24,578 nucleotides of DNA, from the NCBI GenBank assembly GCA_902619055.1, contig CACNCW010000012.1:1-24578 (forward strand), given 5' to 3'. This stretch comes from an uncultured Alphaproteobacteria bacterium (lineage in GTDB: Bacteria > Pseudomonadota > Alphaproteobacteria > HIMB59 > GCA-002718135). Positions 16,196 to 23,292 of this stretch are shown in pieces. Made by a program: the position numbers and the translations under genes. The notes under the pieces are model-generated. The model saw only the letters and a list, made by a program, of their open reading frames with translations. It had not been told where the DNA came from and did not search any database. Numbering within the stretch: the stretch's first letter is position 1; every line of letters begins with the position of its first letter.

Positions 16196-16894
16196 ATGAA
16201 TAAAGTTTTGTTTGTATTGCATCAAAAAACTTCAGTTCCAGGAGATGTAGGAAATAAATTTAGAGATAGGGGATATGTTGCTGAAATTTGTAGACCACCT
16301 TTAGGTGAAGAACTTCCTTTAAATATTAATCAATACTCAGCAATAGTTGTATTTGGTGCACCAGGAAGCATAAACGATGAAGATGAATATATAAATAAAG
16401 AATTAGAATGGATAAACAAAGTTATAAAAACTGACATTCCTTATCTTGGAATTTGTTTTGGCGCACAGTTATTAGCTAAATGTTTAGGTTCAGAAATAAC
16501 AACTAATAAAGATGGGCTTTCAGAAATTGGTTTTTATAAAATTGAACCAACTGAAAATGCAAAAAATCTTTTTAATTCTCAAAAGATTTTTTTTCAATTC
16601 CATTCTGAAGGATTTTCCCTTCCTACAGGCTGTGAGTTATTAGCAAGGGGTGATATTTTTAATAATCAAGCTTTTAAATATCAAAATTGTTATGCGCTAC
16701 AATTTCATCCAGAAGTAAATTTTAAACTTCATATGAGATGGCTGTATTTAGTTTTATTAAAAAATCCAAAAAAATTATTCGTCAAAGGTGCTCAAAATAT
16801 ATTTGTTCAACTTTATTATCGTTATAAATATAATAAAAATATATCAAATTGGTTAGATTCATTTTTAGATCAGTATTTTTTAAAAAAAACTTAA
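16196..16894 (+). CDS. Class I glutamine amidotransferase-like protein
   Basis: A 232-residue protein with a GATase1 domain of the kind found beside GMP synthase. The nucleophile elbow is PYLGICFGAQLLAK (Cys87), and the other two catalytic residues are His171 and Glu173 in ALQFHPEVN; the triad is complete. An earlier FGAPGSINDED segment (53-63) forms the oxyanion loop. These stand-alone proteins usually hydrolyse glutamine or gamma-glutamyl compounds; the acceptor is unknown. After the domain comes a basic, Phe/Tyr-rich tail (about 185-232). It ends 12 nt before the MOSC gene and probably belongs to the same operon as the sugar importer. Confidence 0.82.
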   Translation: MNKVLFVLHQKTSVPGDVGNKFRDRGYVAEICRPPLGEELPLNINQYSAIVVFGAPGSINDEDEYINKELEWINKVIKTDIPYLGICFGAQLLAKCLGSEITTNKDGLSEIGFYKIEPTENAKNLFNSQKIFFQFHSEGFSLPTGCELLARGDIFNNQAFKYQNCYALQFHPEVNFKLHMRWLYLVLLKNPKKLFVKGAQNIFVQLYYRYKYNKNISNWLDSFLDQYFLKKT

Positions 16895-16906
16895 ATGCTA
16901 ATATAA

Positions 16907-17665
16907 GTGAAAATTAAAAACCTATATTTTTCACCTGTAAAATCTCTTTCTTTTAATAATGTAGATAACTTAGAGATAATTAAAAATATTGGTATAAAAA
17001 ATGATCGAATATTTGCTTTCACAAATAACCTTAATCTTAAAGATAGAGAATTAATAAAAAATAATCCTTTAAAACGAGAAATATACAAATTTTTATCATT
17101 AAAAAAATATCCTGAGTTAAATCAATATAATTTTTTATTAGAAGATAATTTTTTAATACTAGAATTTGAAAATAAAATAATTTTAAACACAGATATTGAT
17201 AATCAACATGAAGTAAAAATCCTATGTAGTAAACTTGAGGGTATTTTACCAAATATAAATAAAATTAATTTATTAAAAGATAGAGTGAATCCTTTTTTTG
17301 ATACAATGCCCAATAAATCAATATCATTAATAAATTTAAACAGTATTAAAGACTTTGAAAACCTATCTAATCTTCAAGTTGAACATGAGCGTTTTAGAGG
17401 AAATATATATGTAGAAGATTTAGATAAATGGGAAGAAAGGAAGCTAGTAGGTAAAGTTTTATCAATTAGTGATATAAAATTTAAAGTTATTAAAGAAATT
17501 CCCAGATGTTCAGCAACTAATATTAAGCCCAAAACTTCTGAAATAAATCTTAATATTCCTTTAAGCCTAAAAAAAATATACAACCATATAAATTTAGGAA
17601 TATATTTAGATCCTCTAAATGATGGTAAAATAAATAAAGGCGATCTTATAAAAATTAATGAATAA
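16907..17665 (+). CDS. MOSC domain protein
   Basis: A 252-residue protein with an N-terminal beta-barrel (FSPVKSLSF, about 8-16) and a C-terminal MOSC domain. MOSC domains bind the molybdenum cofactor or carry sulfur to it, as in mARC and YcbX. Family signals are ERFRGNIYVEDLDKWEE near 161-177 and the conserved cysteine in IPRCSATN (Cys201). No ferredoxin domain follows, unlike YcbX. The start is GTG at 16907; an ATG at 16895 runs into a stop after three codons. Its last 8 nt overlap the start of the first permease, which implies translational coupling with the sugar ABC genes, although the functions seem unrelated. Confidence 0.82.
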   Translation: MKIKNLYFSPVKSLSFNNVDNLEIIKNIGIKNDRIFAFTNNLNLKDRELIKNNPLKREIYKFLSLKKYPELNQYNFLLEDNFLILEFENKIILNTDIDNQHEVKILCSKLEGILPNINKINLLKDRVNPFFDTMPNKSISLINLNSIKDFENLSNLQVEHERFRGNIYVEDLDKWEERKLVGKVLSISDIKFKVIKEIPRCSATNIKPKTSEINLNIPLSLKKIYNHINLGIYLDPLNDGKINKGDLIKINE

Positions 17666-18782
17666 ATTCTTATTAAATCATTCAGAAAAACTTACAGGAT
17701 ATATATTAATTCTTCCTGCTGTTTTAATAATCAGTCTATTTGGAATTTTTCCTGTTTTTTTTGGAATGTACATGAGTGTACACAAGTGGAAAGTTTTTAA
17801 AGGGAGATTTTTAGGATTTGAGAATTACCAAAGAATACTTGGAGATATACCAGCTTTTTGGTTATTTGTTTTAGGATTATTATTATTGATATTGAGTTAT
17901 GGACTGTGGAGTGAATTTAAAAATAAAGTAAAAAATAAAATCTATTTAGCATTTTTATCTATAGCAATATTAATTATTGGAATAATATTAATTAATATCA
18001 ACTGGGAAAAAATGCTTTTAACCGGTGATGAAGACTATCTTTATTCTCTTATTTATACTTTTTATTATTCATTTTTTACTATAATTTTTGAGGTTGGATT
18101 AGGATTAGTAATAGCATTTGCTTTGTACCAAAAACTAGCTGGTAAACAATTCTTTCAAATGATTTTACTATTTCCTTACATTACTCCTGCAGTAATGGGT
18201 GCTGCAGTATTTTTTTTAATATTTGGTAAAGCTGAAAATTCTTTTTTAAATCAGCTAATAGGAATATTTGGTTTTGAGCCTCAAATGTGGTTATTTGATA
18301 AAAGACCTATTACTGAAGTTTTATTTGGTATAAAAATAGAAGGTCTACTAGCTGGACCGAGTTTAGCTCTAATGTCATCAATCATATATGGAATATGGTC
18401 TTATACTGGCTACTATGCAATAATTTTACTCGCGGGTTTATCAATTATACCCTCTGATTTATATGAGGCTGCGAAAGCAGAGGGGGCTAGTAGATGGCAA
18501 ACATTTATTAAAATTACCATACCACTATTAATGCCTATAATATTTTTTCTTATGTTGACTGGTTTTATAAATACCTTTCAAGCTTTCAATAGTATTTTTG
18601 TTATGCAAACTTCTTCTGCTGGAGATACAATGGATGTTGTGACAATAGAAATTTTTGATCATTTTTGGGGTAGAGTGAAATATGGTTATGCTGCAGCTGA
18701 AGGAGTAATTTTATTTATTCTTCTAAATATTTTAGCAATATCGCAGTATGTTATTTTTAGAAAAAGGTTAAGCTATGACTAG
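17658..18782 (+). CDS. Sugar-type ABC transporter permease (MalF/UgpA-like) with an insertion
   Basis: An inner-membrane permease of the carbohydrate uptake (CUT1) type. The family start ILPAVLIISLFGIFPVFFGMYMS (18-40) and the cytosolic coupling loop EAAKAEGASRWQTFIKITIPL (270-290) are clear. At 374 residues it is about 70-80 longer than usual: between the first segment and the core lie two additional hydrophobic stretches (about 66-84 and 95-113), with a basic loop KNKVKNK between them. The insertion is hydrophobic, unlike the large soluble P2 loop of MalF. It overlaps the MOSC gene by 8 nt and the second permease gene by 8 nt. No ATPase is encoded in the window. Confidence 0.88.
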   Translation: MNKFLLNHSEKLTGYILILPAVLIISLFGIFPVFFGMYMSVHKWKVFKGRFLGFENYQRILGDIPAFWLFVLGLLLLILSYGLWSEFKNKVKNKIYLAFLSIAILIIGIILININWEKMLLTGDEDYLYSLIYTFYYSFFTIIFEVGLGLVIAFALYQKLAGKQFFQMILLFPYITPAVMGAAVFFLIFGKAENSFLNQLIGIFGFEPQMWLFDKRPITEVLFGIKIEGLLAGPSLALMSSIIYGIWSYTGYYAIILLAGLSIIPSDLYEAAKAEGASRWQTFIKITIPLLMPIIFFLMLTGFINTFQAFNSIFVMQTSSAGDTMDVVTIEIFDHFWGRVKYGYAAAEGVILFILLNILAISQYVIFRKRLSYD

Positions 18783-19620
18783 AATTATTAATGCTGAAAC
18801 AAGGATACCTTATTTAATTTTATTAATAGTTTTTATTATTTCAATTTACCCATTTTTTTACATGATATCCACATCATTGATGACAGCTGGAGAAGCATCA
18901 AATCAATATTTATTTCCAAAAAAATTGATGTTTGAAAATTATTATGAAGTTTGGACATCTAATAGATTCCAACGTTATACATTTAATAGTTTAATAATAA
19001 GTTCAATAATTGTCATTGGTGTTTTATTAACTAGTATTCCAGCAGCATACTCTTTTGCCAAAATAGAATTCCCATTTAAAAATATAATATTTTACATGTT
19101 GTTACTTTCATTAATGATTCCAGAAATAATTACATTATTACCTCATTTATTAATTATTAGAGGGGAAATTATACCATTGCCATTTGGACCTTCTTGGATG
19201 AATAGTCTTCAAGGGTTAACTGTTCCATTTATGGGAAATATATTTGTAATTTTCTTATTAAGACAATATTTTAAAAAGATACCAAATGAATTATGGGATG
19301 CTGCAAGACTTGATGGATCTTCTCATTTAAATTTTTTACTCAAGGTAGTAATCCCAATGAGCAAACCTATTATTGTGACAGTCTCTTTATTTACTTTCAT
19401 TATAGCATGGAATAGTTTTGCTTGGCCTTTACTTATATTAACTAGAGATGATTGGTATCCTGTAACAGTTTCTATCTATAGTTTTGTGAGAGAAGTGGGG
19501 CCTAATTTTAATTTATTGATGGCTGCTTGCTTAATTGCAATTTTTCCAATTTTAGTATTATACTTTTTTACTCAGAAGTTATTCATAGAAAGTATATCAA
19601 ACTTTGGATTAAAAGAATAA
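18775..19620 (+). CDS. Sugar-type ABC transporter permease (MalG/UgpE-like)
   Basis: The partner permease, 281 residues, normal for the family. Six membrane segments are seen, starting at about 13-35 (LILLIVFIISIYPFFYMISTS). The coupling loop is ELWDAARLDGSSHLNFLLKVV (172-192) with the Gly-x-x-x-x-x-x-x-x-x-P pattern ending in IPMSKP. The conserved C-terminal FIAWNSFAWPLLIL motif (205-220 region) is typical of MalG-like proteins. The gene starts inside the end of the first permease gene (8-nt overlap), so the two are coupled. The binding protein follows after 68 nt, with a possible internal control region. Confidence 0.9.
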   Translation: MTRIINAETRIPYLILLIVFIISIYPFFYMISTSLMTAGEASNQYLFPKKLMFENYYEVWTSNRFQRYTFNSLIISSIIVIGVLLTSIPAAYSFAKIEFPFKNIIFYMLLLSLMIPEIITLLPHLLIIRGEIIPLPFGPSWMNSLQGLTVPFMGNIFVIFLLRQYFKKIPNELWDAARLDGSSHLNFLLKVVIPMSKPIIVTVSLFTFIIAWNSFAWPLLILTRDDWYPVTVSIYSFVREVGPNFNLLMAACLIAIFPILVLYFFTQKLFIESISNFGLKE

Positions 19621-19631
19621 ATCAGTAAATT

Positions 19632-19644
19632 TTTTGTAACAAAA
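19632..19644. promoter_or_regulatory. 13-nt perfect palindrome upstream of the sugar-binding protein
   Basis: TTTTGT A ACAAAA is a perfect inverted repeat around one central base, in the gap between the second permease and the binding-protein gene. With a 1-nt centre it cannot form an RNA hairpin, so a DNA-binding site for a dimeric repressor is the more natural reading. It could be chance in this AT-rich gap. No well-spaced -35/-10 pair stands out in 19621-19688. Confidence 0.25.
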
Positions 19645-19688
19645 CTTTAATTTTACCTCTATATTAATTAATATTTTACGGGGTGATT

Positions 19689-21023
19689 ATGAAATTTTAT
19701 AAATATATTTTAAATTTCTTGTTAGCTTCTTTATTTTTTATCTCCTCGCAATCATTCGCAATTACTGCACAAGATATTGAGAATGCAGATCCTACAGGTC
19801 AAACTGTTGAATTCTGGGTTCAATATTCAGATGAAAGATTAGATGCAATGATGGCAAGAGCTGAAAGATTTGAAGCTGAAACAGGAATAAAAGTTAATGT
19901 TGTTCACAAAGGGCATTATGGAAAAGTTCAATCTGCTATGATGTCTGCTGCAGGAACAAAAGATATAGCAGACGTTGCAAGAGGTTATGGTAATGCTGCT
20001 GCAGATATGTACTTGATTGGCGCTTCAATTGATCAGAATATTTTAGCAGATAGTAAAAAATGGGGTGTTTCTCAAGATGATATAGCAGATTGGGGTGCAA
20101 ATTGGACTGTCGGCTTTTCACCATATTTTGATGGAAATCCAAAACTTTTACATGAAGTTGGAAAATCAATAGAGATCCTTTATTACAATGCTGATTGGTT
20201 AAAGGAACTAGGTTTAGATGCTCCTAAAACTCCTGCTGATTTTGCGGAAGCAGCATGTGCTGCGACCAATCAAGATTATAGCGGTAAGATGGGTGAAGAC
20301 GTTCCAAGTTATGGATATGAAATAGATACTGATGCAAGTAACTTTGCAGCATGGGTATTTGCTCATGGAGGTGATGTATTTGACTATGATAATGGTCAGT
20401 ATATTTACAATGGCCCTAAAGCCATTGAAGCTATGGAATTCATTCAAGGAATGGCAAATAAAGGATGTGCAATTGTTGCAAGAGGTAAATACACTGACCA
20501 GCAATACTTAGGACAAGGTTCTGTTTTATTTGCTGCAGGATCTACTTCTGGTATTACTTATTTCCAGAAAGCTATTGAAGAGGGTTACAATGGTAATTGG
20601 GATGTAGCTCCATTATCATACACCACTAGTGAACCAGTGCTTAACTTATATGGCGGTGGTTTAATTATGGGAAATACAGGTGACGCTAATAGAATGGTAG
20701 CGGCATATCAGTGGATGAAATATATTTCTAATACTGAGAATTCAGCAGTTTGGTCAACTGAAAGTGGATATGGTTTTGTTAGAACCTCTTCTGCAGATCA
20801 TCCATTAATTGCTGAAAAAAGAGCTGAATTACCTCAATATGATAAATCATTAACCATGGTTCAATACGGAAAAGGTGAACCATCAGTTCCTGGTTATTAT
20901 TCAGTTAGAGGTGAGGTTGAAAAAGCTTATGCAGCAATCATTAATGGTGATGATATCATTTCAACATTAAATCAATTAAATGAAGATGCTAATGCAATAT
21001 TAGCTGATGCAACTGCAGAGTAG
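19689..21023 (+). CDS. Sugar-type ABC transporter, substrate-binding protein (family 1)
   Basis: A periplasmic binding protein of extracellular solute-binding family 1. I prefer ATG at 19689 (444 residues) over the in-frame GTG at 19683, because GGGGTG just before it can serve as Shine-Dalgarno and the protein then begins MKFYKYILNFLL, a clean signal peptide with cleavage likely after SQSFA. The mature protein has GQTVEFWVQYSDERLDAM and EAETGIKVNVVHKG, then ADVARGYGNAAADMYLIG; this arrangement resembles UgpB-like and other oligosaccharide or polyol binders, but the ligand cannot be named. Its codons look less AT-biased than its neighbours', as usual for a highly expressed binding protein. A strong terminator follows. 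Confidence 0.9.
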   Translation: MKFYKYILNFLLASLFFISSQSFAITAQDIENADPTGQTVEFWVQYSDERLDAMMARAERFEAETGIKVNVVHKGHYGKVQSAMMSAAGTKDIADVARGYGNAAADMYLIGASIDQNILADSKKWGVSQDDIADWGANWTVGFSPYFDGNPKLLHEVGKSIEILYYNADWLKELGLDAPKTPADFAEAACAATNQDYSGKMGEDVPSYGYEIDTDASNFAAWVFAHGGDVFDYDNGQYIYNGPKAIEAMEFIQGMANKGCAIVARGKYTDQQYLGQGSVLFAAGSTSGITYFQKAIEEGYNGNWDVAPLSYTTSEPVLNLYGGGLIMGNTGDANRMVAAYQWMKYISNTENSAVWSTESGYGFVRTSSADHPLIAEKRAELPQYDKSLTMVQYGKGEPSVPGYYSVRGEVEKAYAAIINGDDIISTLNQLNEDANAILADATAE

Positions 21024-21044
21024 TTTAATTATTTTACTTTTATT

Positions 21045-21071
21045 AAGGGTGGTTTATACCACCCTTTTTTT
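21045..21071 (+). terminator. Intrinsic terminator of the sugar transporter operon
   Basis: AAGGGTGG (21045-21052) and CCACCCTT (21059-21066) form a perfect 8-bp stem with a 6-nt loop TTTATA, followed by a seven-T run (21065-21071). It is the most GC-rich and clear-cut hairpin in the window, 21 nt after the binding-protein stop. The start codon of the next gene is the very next base. Confidence 0.9.
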
Positions 21072-21632
21072 ATGATAATTGTTTGTTCTCTTAATGATTT
21101 ACCTAATGTGTGTGAAAGCATACAGCCAAAATATCTTGTATCAGTAATTGATCCAGGATATGCACCAGAAACACCCAAGGGTGTAAAAAATCATTTAAAG
21201 TTAGGATTTGACGATATTATTGAAATTAGTAGCAATAATAAAATATTTCGATTGAATACTGATGAAATACCACAAATTCTACCTGCAGAAGAACATGTAA
21301 ATTCAATAGCTAATTTTACTTCTACATATGCTTATGATGAGGATATTGTTATTCATTGTTGGTGTGGTGTCTCAAGATCAATGGCAACAGCTACTTATTT
21401 ACTATGCAGAGAAAACAAAACTAATATTGAAAATACAATTAAATATATTCGTAATCTTGCACCACATGCAAACCCAAACAAATTATTGATAAATCACTTT
21501 GAAAAGAAATTAGATGTTAGCAATCAAATCTCAAAATCATTTTTAAAATTCCCTTATACTAAAACATACGATTGTTCTTCAAATTTTGCACCTGTTACTT
21601 TATTTGATATAAAAGACATTGAAAAAAACTAA
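21072..21632 (+). CDS. Tyrosine-phosphatase-like protein
   Basis: A 186-residue cytosolic protein with the cysteine-phosphatase P-loop HCWCGVSRS, i.e. C-x5-R with Cys96 and Arg102. Its N-terminus (MIIVCSLNDLPNVCESIQPKYLVSVIDPG) matches a small family common in alphaproteobacteria annotated as tyrosine phosphatase or protein-tyrosine-phosphatase-like; activity and substrate are untested to my knowledge. The start codon directly follows the T-run of a strong terminator, so no Shine-Dalgarno outside the hairpin exists, yet the N-terminus is family-typical. It ends with a TAATG junction (1-nt overlap) to apt, so the two are translationally coupled. Confidence 0.82.
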   Translation: MIIVCSLNDLPNVCESIQPKYLVSVIDPGYAPETPKGVKNHLKLGFDDIIEISSNNKIFRLNTDEIPQILPAEEHVNSIANFTSTYAYDEDIVIHCWCGVSRSMATATYLLCRENKTNIENTIKYIRNLAPHANPNKLLINHFEKKLDVSNQISKSFLKFPYTKTYDCSSNFAPVTLFDIKDIEKN

Positions 21633-22147
21633 TGAAAGAATACGTTCGAACAATTTCTGATTATCCTGTTAAAGGAATTCAATTCAGAGATATTACAACA
21701 TTGTTGCAAAATGCAGGACACTTTAAACAAGTTATTGATGACATGGTAAAACCATGGCAAAATAAAAAAATAGATGCAGTTTTAAGTATAGAATCACGTG
21801 GATTTATTATGGCAGGTGCAATAGCTTATTTTTTAAATGCAGCATTTGTTCCTTTGAGAAAGCCCCATAAACTTCCATTTGATACTTTCAAAACCTCATA
21901 CGACTTAGAATATGGATCAACTGAAATGCATATTCATACAGATGCCTTAGATAATCATAAAGATTTATTAATTATTGATGATCTTTTAGCAACAGGTGGA
22001 ACTGCACTTGCGGCAGTAGAATTAATTAAAAAGTTTGAAGACAAAAATATTGTTGGTGCAGGTTTTATAATAAATTTACCAGATTTAAGTGGTGATAAAA
22101 AACTAATTGAAAAAGGAATTGAGATACATTCTTTAATGGAGTTTTAA
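21632..22147 (+). CDS. apt: Adenine phosphoribosyltransferase
   Basis: It converts adenine and PRPP to AMP in purine salvage. The 171 residues match the usual length. The start MKEYVRTISDYPVKGIQFRDIT is the standard Apt N-terminus, ESRGFIMAGAIAY (54-66) is the flexible-loop region with the adenine-recognising residues nearby, and LLIIDDLLATGGTA (112-125) is the PRPP-binding motif with both aspartates. It overlaps the phosphatase-like gene by 1 nt and its stop codon is directly followed by the thiolase ATG. An internal GGAG (22139-22142) serves as a well-placed Shine-Dalgarno for the thiolase. Confidence 0.95.
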   Translation: MKEYVRTISDYPVKGIQFRDITTLLQNAGHFKQVIDDMVKPWQNKKIDAVLSIESRGFIMAGAIAYFLNAAFVPLRKPHKLPFDTFKTSYDLEYGSTEMHIHTDALDNHKDLLIIDDLLATGGTALAAVELIKKFEDKNIVGAGFIINLPDLSGDKKLIEKGIEIHSLMEF

Positions 22148-23287
22148 ATGAGAAATGCAGTTATTGTGGGTTACAAAAGATCACCCTTCACTTTTGCTCG
22201 TAAAGGTGAAATGGCTAACATAAGACCAGAAGACATTCTATCACAAACAATAAATCAATTACTTAATGAAATTCCAATTAATAAAAATGACATAGAAGAC
22301 ATTATTACTGGTTGTGCGTATCCTGAAGGCGCACAAGGTAATAATATTGCTAAAATTGTTTCTTTCATGACAGATATGCCAGAACATGTAGCAGGTATGA
22401 CAGTTAACAGATGGTGTGGCTCTTCAATGCAAGCTATTCATGATGCAACTGGTGCAATTGCAATTAACTCTGGAGACGTTTTTTTATGTTGTGGTGTAGA
22501 AAGTATGACATTTATCCCTATGAATGGCTTAACTTATGATCCTCATCCTCAATTAAGTAAAGATAACCCAAATGTATATATGTCTATGGGTATTACGGCT
22601 GAAAATGTTGCAAAAAAATTTGATATTTCTCGAAAAGAGCAACAAGATTTTGCTATTAGTAGTCATACTAAAGCTAATTCAGCTCGAGAAACAAACATGT
22701 TCGACAACGAAATTGTTTCTATTAAGAATAATGATCAAATAATTGATAAAGATGGGGGAATTCGACCTAACACCTCACATGAAATTTTAGATGGGTTAAA
22801 ACTTGCTTTTGATGAGAATGGAACAGTAACAGCTGGCACAGCCTCACCATTAACAGATGGTGCATCAGCAGTAATTGTGTGTGAGGAGGAATATGCTAAA
22901 AAAAATAATCTAAATATTTTAGCTCGTATCAAATCTACAGCTGTAGTCGGTTGTCCACCAGAATTAATGGGTCTTGGCCCAATTAATGCATCCAAAAAAG
23001 CCCTTAAAAGAGCTAATTTATCTATTACCGATATTGATATTGTGGAACTAAATGAGGCATTTGCTTCTCAATCTTTAGCATGTATTAAAGAATTAAATAT
23101 GGACATAAATAAAGTAAATATACATGGTGGAGCAATAGCATTAGGCCACCCTTTAGGTGCTACTGGAGCAAGGATTACTGGTAAAGTTGCAACTTTATTG
23201 CAAAATAATAATAAAAAGTATGGATTAGCGACACAATGTATAGGTTTAGGTCAAGGCATTGCAACTGTGCTAGAAAATATTAATTAA
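22148..23287 (+). CDS. fadA: Acetyl-CoA C-acyltransferase (FadA-type thiolase)
   Basis: It carries out the thiolytic last step of beta-oxidation: 3-oxoacyl-CoA plus CoA gives acetyl-CoA and a shortened acyl-CoA. The 379 residues have all catalytic parts: the nucleophile Cys90 in VNRWCGSSMQAIHDA, NEAFASQS, HGGAIALGHPLGATGAR (His334) and the second cysteine Cys364 in QCIGLGQG. The Cys90 region and GVESMTFIPMNG fit FadA better than the biosynthetic PhaA thiolases. It starts 0 nt after apt and is followed after 5 nt by the acyl-CoA dehydrogenase, so a beta-oxidation operon probably continues beyond the window. It could also cleave the acetoacetyl-CoA made by the synthetase at 3799. Confidence 0.92.
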   Translation: MRNAVIVGYKRSPFTFARKGEMANIRPEDILSQTINQLLNEIPINKNDIEDIITGCAYPEGAQGNNIAKIVSFMTDMPEHVAGMTVNRWCGSSMQAIHDATGAIAINSGDVFLCCGVESMTFIPMNGLTYDPHPQLSKDNPNVYMSMGITAENVAKKFDISRKEQQDFAISSHTKANSARETNMFDNEIVSIKNNDQIIDKDGGIRPNTSHEILDGLKLAFDENGTVTAGTASPLTDGASAVIVCEEEYAKKNNLNILARIKSTAVVGCPPELMGLGPINASKKALKRANLSITDIDIVELNEAFASQSLACIKELNMDINKVNIHGGAIALGHPLGATGARITGKVATLLQNNNKKYGLATQCIGLGQGIATVLENIN

Positions 23288-23292
23288 ATATT

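Noticed and set aside
19683..19688. GTG at 19683 as start of the sugar-binding protein
   Set aside because: It overlaps the GGGGTG that best serves as Shine-Dalgarno for the ATG at 19689, which starts a normal signal peptide.
20214..20504. 96-codon minus-strand frame (and a 77-codon one at 19936-20169) inside the binding-protein gene
   Set aside because: Antisense shadows of a clear periplasmic binding protein; no ribosome site or recognisable product.
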